Below are positions 1 to 5,635 of a DNA stretch of 11,958 bases, in pieces. A program made the position numbers and the translations under genes. This DNA comes from Gammaproteobacteria bacterium (GTDB lineage Bacteria; Pseudomonadota; Gammaproteobacteria; Xanthomonadales; Xanthomonadaceae). How positions within the stretch are numbered: position 1 is the stretch's first letter; the number at the start of each line of letters is the position of its first letter. The DNA lies in NCBI GenBank assembly GCA_026398715.1, contig JAPLSI010000147.1, forward strand, positions 1 to 11,958, given 5' to 3'. A model generated the notes under the pieces. That model saw only the letters and a program-made list of their open reading frames with translations, was not told where the DNA came from and did no database searches.

Positions 1-39
1 GGAATAGACCGGGCGACTGGCATTGGCGCGCGGCCGCAC
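1..39 (-). pseudogene. uvrD: Continuation of the uvrD reading frame beyond the TAG (C-terminal tail, runs off the window)
   Basis: In the same frame as uvrD, immediately after the TAG at 40-42, the codons read V-R-P-R-A-N-A-S-R-P-V-Y-S with no further stop before the left edge. E. coli UvrD has V-R-L-R-A-T-V-S-R-P-V-S here, with a Glu in place of the stop codon. TAG is one base from GAG (Glu), CAG (Gln) or AAG (Lys). The similarity past the stop indicates that the stop is recent, suppressed, or a sequencing error. It does not look like an old natural end of the gene. The remainder of the tail lies outside the window. Confidence 0.75.
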
Positions 40-1980
40 CTAGCGCAACAACGCGGCCGGGATCTCGCGCAGGAACCGCGATGGCGTGCCGAGCATTTCC
101 ATGCCGTGCAGCCGCCGCGATTCGGCGTAGCTCAGGGTCCGGTGCTGGCGCGCGCGGGTCAGGCCGACAAACGCGAGCCGACGTTCTTCTTCGAGACGTC
201 CGCTCTCCACGCACGACCGGGAACTCGGGAACAGGCCTTCATCCAAGCCGACCAGGAACACGTTGGGAAACTCCAGTCCCTTCGCGCTGTGCAAGGTCAT
301 CAATTGCACGCCGTCCTCGCCCACCTGCGCCTGCCCTTCGCCGGCCTCGAGTGCTGCGTAGGCGAGGAACGCAACCAGCTCGGTCATGTTTTCGTTTGAC
401 TCTTCGTCGTCGCGACGCTCGAAGCGGCTGGCCACCGACACCAGTTCGTCGAGGTTGTCCACGCGGGAGTCGAGCTGGCCCTTCGACTCGGCGGTGTAGT
501 GCACGCGAAGTCCTGATTTTTCCAGAACGTGGTCGAACTGTTCGTGCAGCGGCATCTCCGGCGTCTGCGCCGCCAGTAATTCAACAAGCTCGATGAAACC
601 CTTCAGCGCATTGCGCGCCCGGCCCGCCAGGGGGCCGCTTTCGCTGGCCTGCTGCGCGGCGCGCCACAGGGACTGCGCGCCGCCGCGCGCCATCCGGCGC
701 ACCTCGTCCAGCGTGCGTTCGCCAATGCCGCGCGGCGGCGTATTCACTGCACGCTCGAAGGCGGCGTCGTCGTCGCGATTGGCGACCATGCGCAGGTAGG
801 ACATCGCGTCCTTGATTTCCATCCGCTCGAAGAAGCGTTGGCCGCCGTAGACGCGATAGGGCAGACGCGCCTGGCCGAGTTGTTCTTCGAAAGCGCGCGA
901 CTGCGCATTACTGCGGTAGAGCAGTGCGTTGTCGCCGGCGGAACCGCCCTGGTCGATGTGCGCGCGGATGCGCTCGACCACGAAGCGGGCTTCATCCACC
1001 TCGTTGTAGGCGCAATACAGGTCGATCGGGTCGCCGTCGCCATCGCTGGTCCACAACTGCTTGCCCAGGCGCTCGGGATTGTGCGCGATGACGGCATTGG
1101 CCGCGGCCAGGATGTTGCCGGTGGAACGATAGTTCTGTTCGAGCTTGAAGGTCTTCGCGCCCGGGTAGTCGCGCAGGAAGCGCTGCACGTTTTCCACCTT
1201 CGCGCCGCGCCAGCCGTAGATGGCCTGGTCGTCGTCGCCGACCACGAACACCTGCCCGGTATCGCCGGCCAGCACGCGGATGAAGGCGTACTGGATGGTG
1301 TTGGTGTCCTGGAACTCGTCCACCAGGATCTGGCCGAAGCGCTGCTGGTAGTGGTGCAGCAAGGCCGGGTGTTCCAGCCACAGTTCGTGCGCGCGCAACA
1401 GGATTTCGGCGAAGTCCACCAGGCCCGCGCGCTGGCAGCGGATCTCGTACTCCTCGTACACGCGCAGCAGCGTCTTGGTGAAGAAATCGCCGCCCGGCAC
1501 CTGGATGTGTTTCGGCCGCCGGCCTTCGTCCTTCTGCGTGTTGATCCACCAGACGATCTGTCGTGGCGGGAATCGTCCTTCCTCGAGTTCGAGCGCCGTG
1601 GCGATGCGCTTGACCAGACGCAGCTGGTCGTCGGAATCGAGCACCTGGAAGGACTCGGGCAGGCCCGCTTCCTGCCAGTGCATGCGCAGGAGTCGATGCG
1701 CCAGGCCATGGAAGGTGCCGACCCACATGCCGCGCATGCCGTGTTGCAGCAGCGATTCGACACGGTGGCGCATCTCCGCCGCGGCCTTGTTGGTGAAGGT
1801 GACGGCGAGGATGCCGTGCGTGGGCACGCCGATCACTTCGTTGAGCCAGCCGATGCGATGGGTCAGCACGCGGGTCTTGCCCGAGCCGGCGCCGGCCAGC
1901 ACCAGGTAGTGCCCCGGCGGCGCCGACACTACTTCGCGCTGGGCGGGATTGAGTTCATCGAGCAGGTGCGAAACATCCAT
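40..1980 (-). CDS. uvrD: DNA helicase II UvrD (SF1A 3'-5' helicase), C-terminal tail cut off by in-frame TAG
   Basis: This is an ATP-dependent 3'-5' DNA helicase of nucleotide-excision and mismatch repair. It releases UvrC and the damaged oligonucleotide and unwinds nicked DNA. The 646 residues align with E. coli UvrD (720 aa) from the first residue. Visible motifs are a Q motif (Gln14), Walker A AGAGSGKT (29-36), Walker B DEFQ (221-224), motif III DDQAIYGWRG (250-259), motif IV QNYRST (282-287), motif V LHSAKGLEF (563-571) and motif VI VGLTRAR (605-611). All helicase motifs are therefore present. The ATG at 1978-1980 gives MDVSHLL, matching the E. coli start. The frame ends at TAG (40-42), but the next 13 codons to the window edge read VRPRANASRPVYS. 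They line up with the E. coli VRLRATVSRPVS that follows the same point, so about 70-75 residues (linker and Tudor-like RNA polymerase/UvrB-binding tail) are lost. The EAL gene lies 48 bases upstream on the same strand. Confidence 0.95.
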   Translation of the reverse strand: MDVSHLLDELNPAQREVVSAPPGHYLVLAGAGSGKTRVLTHRIGWLNEVIGVPTHGILAVTFTNKAAAEMRHRVESLLQHGMRGMWVGTFHGLAHRLLRMHWQEAGLPESFQVLDSDDQLRLVKRIATALELEEGRFPPRQIVWWINTQKDEGRRPKHIQVPGGDFFTKTLLRVYEEYEIRCQRAGLVDFAEILLRAHELWLEHPALLHHYQQRFGQILVDEFQDTNTIQYAFIRVLAGDTGQVFVVGDDDQAIYGWRGAKVENVQRFLRDYPGAKTFKLEQNYRSTGNILAAANAVIAHNPERLGKQLWTSDGDGDPIDLYCAYNEVDEARFVVERIRAHIDQGGSAGDNALLYRSNAQSRAFEEQLGQARLPYRVYGGQRFFERMEIKDAMSYLRMVANRDDDAAFERAVNTPPRGIGERTLDEVRRMARGGAQSLWRAAQQASESGPLAGRARNALKGFIELVELLAAQTPEMPLHEQFDHVLEKSGLRVHYTAESKGQLDSRVDNLDELVSVASRFERRDDEESNENMTELVAFLAYAALEAGEGQAQVGEDGVQLMTLHSAKGLEFPNVFLVGLDEGLFPSSRSCVESGRLEEERRLAFVGLTRARQHRTLSYAESRRLHGMEMLGTPSRFLREIPAALLR

Positions 1981-1985
1981 GGGCC

Positions 1986-1991
1986 ATTGTA
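1986..1991 (-). promoter_or_regulatory. Possible -10 element giving a leaderless uvrD transcript
   Basis: On the minus strand the sequence before the uvrD ATG is TACAAT (five of six matches to TATAAT), then five bases, then ATG. A start point the usual 6-7 bases past the -10 would fall on the A of the start codon. No Shine-Dalgarno sequence is visible upstream, which fits a leaderless mRNA. I could not find a good -35 at 16-18 bases, so the call is weak. Transcription could equally come from the EAL gene upstream. Confidence 0.3.
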
Positions 1992-2001
1992 ACGTGGCCG
2001 A

Positions 2002-2026
2002 TGATCACCCCTGCCGCAGGCGATCA
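2002..2026 (-). other. Inverted repeat between the EAL gene and uvrD (possible weak terminator or operator)
   Basis: TGATC (2002-2006) pairs with GATCA (2022-2026), and inside this CCTG pairs with CAGG around a CCG triloop, with an asymmetric internal bulge. It begins three bases after the EAL stop. No T-run follows on the minus strand, so intrinsic termination is doubtful. An operator for uvrD or a transcript-stabilising hairpin are alternatives. Confidence 0.3.
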
Positions 2027-2028
2027 AC

Positions 2029-2805
2029 TCATGCAGGCAGCGAACCAAGCGCCCTGAGCATGTCCTCGAACGGGGCCGGCCTGGCGAACAGGTAACCCTG
2101 CACGCCATCGCACCCGTTGGCGCGCAGCCAGGTATGTTCCTCGCTCAGCTCGACGCCCTCGGCGATCACCACCAGGTCCTTGCCGTGGGCCAGCGAGATG
2201 ATCGAGCGGCAGATCGCGGCATTGTTGCCATCCTCATGCACGCCGCGCACGACGCTGCGATCGATCTTGATCTTGTCGGCGGGTACGCGGTGCAGGGTGG
2301 ACATGCTGGAATAGCCGGTGCCGAATTCACCGATGGCGATGCCCACGCCCAGGCCGCGCACCGCGGTCAGGATCTCGACCGAGCGATTGGGGTTGTGCAT
2401 GACCGTGCCTTCGGACAGTTCGAGTTCGATGGCGCCGGCGGGAATGTTGAATTCGGTCACCAGCTTGCGCAGGTAATCGACCATGCCCGTGTCTTCGAAC
2501 TGCGCCGTGGACATGTTCACCGACACGGTGACGCCGGGCCAGCCCGCCTCGACCAGGCGGAAGTGGTAGGCGCAAGCCTCTCCCAGTACCCAGCGCCCCA
2601 GCGGCAATATCAGGCCGCTGTCCTCGCAGATGGCCAGGAAGACCACCGGCGGGATCAGCCCGCGCTCGGGATGGCGCCAGCGGATCAGGCTTTCGACGGC
2701 GACGGGTTTGCCCTGCGCATCGAACTCCGGCTGGAAGAACATCTCGAACTCGCCGTTGTCCATCGCCTCGCCCAGCCGGGTGACGAGTTCGTCGCGATCA
2801 GTCAT
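2029..2805 (-). CDS. Stand-alone EAL-domain protein with degenerate DDFG loop (probably catalytically inactive c-di-GMP protein)
   Basis: The 258 residues are one EAL domain with no GGDEF, PAS, receiver or membrane segment, so it should be cytoplasmic. EAL domains hydrolyse cyclic di-GMP to pGpG. Most catalytic and metal positions are visible: E38 in ESLIR (the ExLxR motif), N97 in VNMS, E129 and E132 in ELSE, K180 in IKIDRS, E216 in AEGVE and Q236 in QGY. The loop normally reading DDFGTGYSS reads GEFGTGYSS (159-167), so the metal-binding first Asp is Gly159 and the second is Glu160. By family knowledge (for example mutational work on RocR) this should abolish or strongly impair hydrolysis. 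The protein may instead bind c-di-GMP or a protein partner, as degenerate EALs such as FimX or YdiV do. The start at ATG 2803-2805 has a weak GGAA upstream, and a stop in the same frame at 2842-2844 excludes a longer N-terminal domain. Confidence 0.9.
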   Translation of the reverse strand: MTDRDELVTRLGEAMDNGEFEMFFQPEFDAQGKPVAVESLIRWRHPERGLIPPVVFLAICEDSGLILPLGRWVLGEACAYHFRLVEAGWPGVTVSVNMSTAQFEDTGMVDYLRKLVTEFNIPAGAIELELSEGTVMHNPNRSVEILTAVRGLGVGIAIGEFGTGYSSMSTLHRVPADKIKIDRSVVRGVHEDGNNAAICRSIISLAHGKDLVVIAEGVELSEEHTWLRANGCDGVQGYLFARPAPFEDMLRALGSLPA

Positions 2806-2840
2806 TGAAATTCCATTCTGGGTAACGGGCAGTTCGAGCC

Positions 2841-2846
2841 ATTACA
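2841..2846 (-). promoter_or_regulatory. Possible -10 element for the EAL gene
   Basis: The minus strand reads TGTAAT here (five of six matches to TATAAT), placing a start point about 28 bases before the EAL start codon. No convincing -35 is present at 16-18 bases. This is the best candidate in the 118-base gap between the EAL gene and the gene upstream of it. Confidence 0.25.
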
Positions 2847-2893
2847 GACCAGTTGGCCCCGATGGCGTTGTGACCCGACCGACACATTGCCAA

Positions 2894-2913
2894 ACGCTGT
2901 CTCAACACAGCGT
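2894..2913 (-). terminator. Hairpin just downstream of the saccharopine-dehydrogenase-like gene
   Basis: ACGCTGT (2894-2900) and ACAGCGT (2907-2913) form a perfect 7-bp stem with a six-base loop, ten bases after the stop of the gene at 2924. On the minus strand only TTT and a mixed sequence follow, so it is at best a weak intrinsic terminator for the two-gene operon. It could also be a 3'-end stability element. Confidence 0.4.
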
Positions 2914-2923
2914 GACTCAATGC

Positions 2924-3967
2924 TCAGAGTCGCTTCACGCCCGGCAGATCGAGCACGTAGTCGGCGCCCATCAGTTGTGACGGCGTGTAATAGCCACCGG
3001 CGGGACGCACGCCATCGAGCAATCGCTGGACGATGCCCAGTGACGCGGTGACGGTGAGTTCGTAGCCGTTGGGCGTGCTCAGCTGCGCCTTCAGCTCGTG
3101 CCCGGCATCATCCCGCACCTCGGCCCAGACGCGGGTGTCGCTACTGGCGCGACCTTTTTCGGACGGGCCGCGCACGCGCTTGGCGACCTGCGACTTCAGC
3201 CAGGCCTGTACTGGCGCGGTACCCAGCAGCGGACCGAGCCAACGGATGCGGCGCAGGCGCGCGGCCGACGCGGGCGGAACGCCCATGTAGACCTCGATGT
3301 TGGGAATGCCGGTGCTGACGTAGGCCGTATAGACGTCGCCCCAGGGAATGGTCATCGCGAAGCGCGACTCGCCGTCCCGATCGAAGCTGCGTGTCTTCCA
3401 GGCCAGTGGCACACGGGTCATCTTGCCGTCGATGCGCGCGCGTCCGCCCTTGCCCAGGCCTTCCACGCCGGTAAGCGCGGTGCCGGGGCTGGGTCCGCCG
3501 GTGGCGTCGAAGGCCAGCACCAGCGAGTTGGCCGAAGGCATTTCACGCTTGAGTTGCGCCGCCAGGCAGTCGGTTGGCACCACGTCGAAGCCGGTGCCGG
3601 GCATCAGCACCACGCCGCGCTTGCGCGCGACCGCATCGAGCGCATGGCAAGCGGCGAAGATGTCGATTTCGCCGGTGATGTCGAGGTAGTGCGCGCCCAC
3701 GTCGAGGCAGGCTTCCACCATCGGCGCGCTGGTCGCCGAGAACGGCCCGGCGCAATGCAGCACCAGGCCGATGTCCTTCAGGCCTGCGCGCACGGCGGCC
3801 GGATTGTCGAGCGCGAAGGCGCGAACCGGCAGTTTAAGTTGCTTGGCCAGCGGCTCGATCGCGCTGGCGTTGCGGCCGGCCAGTATCGGCCGCAGTCCGC
3901 GACGCACGGCCTCTTCGGCGATCAGCCGCCCGGTGTAGCCATTGGCGCCGTAAACCATCCACTTCAT
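2924..3967 (-). CDS. Saccharopine dehydrogenase-like NAD(P)-binding oxidoreductase (trans-acting enoyl reductase-like)
   Basis: The 347-residue protein opens with a Rossmann fold: VYGANGYTG (5-13) is the dinucleotide-binding loop, and GR at 31-32 after the second strand suggests NADP(H). Family-typical stretches are HCAGPF (71-76), YLDITGE (94-100) and GFDVVPTDC (126-134). The C-terminal part resembles saccharopine-dehydrogenase-like proteins related to the mycobacterial trans-acting enoyl reductases, and is unlike lysine-pathway saccharopine dehydrogenases. The substrate is unknown, and a lipid or acyl substrate is inference. The start is ATG 3965-3967, which overlaps the stop of the upstream SDR gene as ATGA, so the two are translationally coupled. 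The frame stays open upstream to 5047, but that part is a shadow of the SDR gene. No signal peptide is seen. Confidence 0.88.
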   Translation of the reverse strand: MKWMVYGANGYTGRLIAEEAVRRGLRPILAGRNASAIEPLAKQLKLPVRAFALDNPAAVRAGLKDIGLVLHCAGPFSATSAPMVEACLDVGAHYLDITGEIDIFAACHALDAVARKRGVVLMPGTGFDVVPTDCLAAQLKREMPSANSLVLAFDATGGPSPGTALTGVEGLGKGGRARIDGKMTRVPLAWKTRSFDRDGESRFAMTIPWGDVYTAYVSTGIPNIEVYMGVPPASAARLRRIRWLGPLLGTAPVQAWLKSQVAKRVRGPSEKGRASSDTRVWAEVRDDAGHELKAQLSTPNGYELTVTASLGIVQRLLDGVRPAGGYYTPSQLMGADYVLDLPGVKRL

Positions 3968-4767
3968 CGCGGGGCTCGCATCATCCGTGCCGAGATCTTC
4001 AGCAGCATGCGGAAATATAACCCCGGAAACCAGCGTTTGAGGCGCCAGCGCATCGGTTCGTGCTTCGTGGGCAGGATCAGGAACCGGCCTTTTTCGGCAT
4101 CGGCGAACACCTTGTCGGCGACGCTGTCGATGGTGTCGGGCGAGGAATCCATCAATTTCAGGGCGAGCGCCTTGGTGGCGGGGTTGCCGATGGCGGTGTC
4201 GCACAGGTTGGTGCGGAAGAAGCTGGGGCAGATGACGCTGACCTTGACGCCGCGCAGTTCGACTTCGGCGCGCAATTGTTCCGACAGCGCGACCACGCCG
4301 GCCTTCGCCACGCCGTAGGTCATCGCGCCCGGCGCGGCGGCCAGCCCGGCGAAACTGGCAGTGTTGATGACCTGGCCGCCGCCGCTGGCGAGCATGCCGG
4401 GCAGGAACAGCCGGCAGCCGCGAACCACGCTGAGCAAATTGATCTCGAGGATTTGGTGCCATTCGGCCATGGTGGTTTCCACCATCTGCCCGCCGGAGGC
4501 GATGCCGGCGTTGTTCACCAGGACGTCCAGGCCGCCCCACTCGCGCAGGATCGTTTCCTGCAATTGTTCCATCTGCTCGTCGCTGCCTACGTTTGCCGCG
4601 AGTGCAAGATGCCCCGTGCCCGCCAGGCGCGCGCGGGTGACCTCGCTGCGCTCGACGCTCAGGTCCACGCAGGCCACGCGTGCGCCGCTGGCCGCATAAC
4701 GCAGTGCGAGCGCCTGTCCCAAGCCGCTGCCCGCGCCCGTTACCAGGACTCTCCGCTGCTGCGTCAT
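3964..4767 (-). CDS. Classical short-chain dehydrogenase/reductase (SDR), probably NAD-dependent
   Basis: The 267-residue protein shows the full classical SDR set: cofactor loop TGAGSGLG (10-17), NNAG (85-88), structural Asn110, catalytic Ser138 and the YxxxK pair Tyr151/Lys155. Asp35 at the end of the second strand favours NAD(H) over NADP(H). The C-terminus carries a basic, aromatic segment (WRLKRWFPGLYFRMLLK) that may associate with membrane or lipid (inference). The start is ATG 4765-4767, preceded by GGGAG at 4774-4778 with a six-base spacer. The ATG 13 codons upstream (4804-4806) lacks such a site and would add a tail not typical of the family. It is the first gene of a two-gene operon and its TGA overlaps the next ATG. 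The exact substrate cannot be read from the sequence. Confidence 0.92.
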   Translation of the reverse strand: MTQQRRVLVTGAGSGLGQALALRYAASGARVACVDLSVERSEVTRARLAGTGHLALAANVGSDEQMEQLQETILREWGGLDVLVNNAGIASGGQMVETTMAEWHQILEINLLSVVRGCRLFLPGMLASGGGQVINTASFAGLAAAPGAMTYGVAKAGVVALSEQLRAEVELRGVKVSVICPSFFRTNLCDTAIGNPATKALALKLMDSSPDTIDSVADKVFADAEKGRFLILPTKHEPMRWRLKRWFPGLYFRMLLKISARMMRAPR

Positions 4768-4773
4768 CAAGGG

Positions 4774-4778
4774 CTCCC
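4774..4778 (-). promoter_or_regulatory. Ribosome binding site that fixes the SDR start at 4767
   Basis: GGGAG on the minus strand lies six bases before ATG 4767. It supports this start over the in-frame ATG at 4806. Confidence 0.6.
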
Positions 4779-4833
4779 GGGTGCGCTGTGCTAGGCTTTC
4801 GAGCATAGCAAGCGGCAGTGACGGTTCCGCAAC

Positions 4834-4838
4834 AGGAG
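4834..4838 (+). promoter_or_regulatory. Strong Shine-Dalgarno site that selects the GTG start at 4847
   Basis: AGGAG is followed by eight bases and then GTG at 4847-4849. An in-frame ATG at 4781 would add 22 residues outside the SDR fold and has no comparable site. Confidence 0.75.
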
Positions 4839-4846
4839 AGCATTTT

Positions 4847-5608
4847 GTGACGCAGTCGTTGTTTGATTTGTCCGGCAAGACGGCCCTGGTCAGCGGCGCA
4901 TCGCGCGGCATCGGCGAGAGCATCGCCCGCCTGCTGGCGGCGAGCGGCGCGCATGTGGTCTGCACCAGCCGCAAGCTCGAAAGCTGCGAGAAAGTGGTCG
5001 AGGCCATTCGCGCCGACGGTGGCTCGGCACAGGCGCTGGCGATGCACGTCGGCGACATCGCCGCGATCGAGGCGGCCTTCGCTGCGCTGGATACTGAAGG
5101 CAGGACGGTGGACATCCTGGTCAACAACGCCGCGGCCAATCCCTATTTCGGCCCGATGATAGACATGGACCTGGGCAGTTTCGACAAGACGGTGGAAGTG
5201 AACCTGCGCGGTTATTTCTGGACCACCGTGCAGGCGGCCCGACGCATGCGCGGCAGGGGCGGCGCCATCGTCAACATCGCATCAGTGAACGCGCGCCGCG
5301 CGGCGCCCGGGCAGGGCGTGTACTCGATGACCAAGGCCGGCATCGTCAACATGACGGAAGGTTTCGCCAAGGAACTGGCCGTGCATGGCATCCGCGTCAA
5401 CGCGGTATTGCCCGGGTTGACCGACACGAAATTCGCATCGGCGTTGACCGGCAATCCGAAGATCCTGGGCATGATGATGCAGATGATTCCACTGGCACGC
5501 GTCGCGCAGCCCGATGAAATTGCGCCGGCCGTGCTCTATCTGAGCAGCGCGGCCAGCAGTTACGTCACCGGCAGCGTGCTGGCAGTGGATGGCGGCTACC
5601 TGTCCTGA
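4847..5608 (+). CDS. Classical short-chain dehydrogenase/reductase (SDR), probably NADP-dependent
   Basis: The 253-residue SDR starts at GTG and reads MTQSLFDLSGKTALVSGASRGIG. Visible motifs are the cofactor loop SGASRGIG (16-23), Arg42 after the second strand (pointing to NADP(H)), NNAA (93-96), Asn119, catalytic Ser146 and Tyr159/Lys163, and the C-terminal VDGGYLS typical of FabG-like tetrameric SDRs. Length and motif spacing are normal, so the enzyme should be active. It resembles a group of SDRs annotated only as family oxidoreductases in Pseudomonas and Xanthomonas, so the substrate remains unassigned. It is divergent from the NAD-type SDR operon and converges on the S9 peptidase gene with a 27-base gap. 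The two SDRs are clearly different paralogues and not a recent duplication: the loop sequences, cofactor residues and C-termini differ. Confidence 0.93.
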   Translation: MTQSLFDLSGKTALVSGASRGIGESIARLLAASGAHVVCTSRKLESCEKVVEAIRADGGSAQALAMHVGDIAAIEAAFAALDTEGRTVDILVNNAAANPYFGPMIDMDLGSFDKTVEVNLRGYFWTTVQAARRMRGRGGAIVNIASVNARRAAPGQGVYSMTKAGIVNMTEGFAKELAVHGIRVNAVLPGLTDTKFASALTGNPKILGMMMQMIPLARVAQPDEIAPAVLYLSSAASSYVTGSVLAVDGGYLS

Positions 5609-5619
5609 CAGCCGCCATC
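5588..5619. terminator. Perfect 10-bp inverted repeat between convergent genes (possible bidirectional terminator)
   Basis: GATGGCGGCT (5588-5597) is the exact reverse complement of AGCCGCCATC (5610-5619), with a 12-base loop that contains the TGA stop of the SDR gene. The left arm encodes the conserved Asp-Gly-Gly near the C-terminus and the right arm lies in the gap before the peptidase stop. The stem is GC-rich and symmetric, fitting convergent genes, but neither strand has a U-tract. An adjacent near-palindrome CGGTCGGACCG spans 5619-5629. Confidence 0.5.
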
Positions 5620-5635
5620 GGTCGGACCGCAGCGC

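Larger units (their letters stand above)
4768..4846. promoter_or_regulatory. Shared divergent promoter region between the two SDR genes
   Basis: These 79 bases separate two divergently transcribed SDR genes and must hold the start signals for both unless they are read through. On the minus strand TATGCT (4802-4807 on the plus strand) is a possible -10, with TTGCGG 19 bases further upstream as a poor -35, giving a leader of about 28 bases. No clear sigma-70 pair is seen for the plus-strand gene, and I see no strong operator palindrome. Confidence 0.35.

Noticed and set aside
838..1992. Long plus-strand open frame opposite uvrD (384 codons)
   Set aside because: It lies entirely antisense to a gene with full-length similarity to UvrD. 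Its composition (Val/Ala/His/Asp rich) is that of a mirror frame in GC-rich DNA, with no recognisable domain.
4781..4846. ATG at 4781 as the start of the plus-strand SDR
   Set aside because: It would add 22 residues without family similarity, while GTG 4847 has an AGGAG site at good spacing and gives the family N-terminus.
4768..4846. LexA/SOS box or other strong palindromic operator near the divergent SDR promoters or before uvrD
   Set aside because: I found no CTG-N10-CAG-type or similarly strong palindrome placed sensibly over a promoter.
3968..5047. N-terminal extension of the saccharopine-dehydrogenase-like frame, suggesting a 707-residue fusion
   Set aside because: The extension is Arg/Gly-rich and overlaps the SDR gene in another frame. 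The Rossmann motif begins immediately after the ATG at 3967, which sits in an ATGA overlap.
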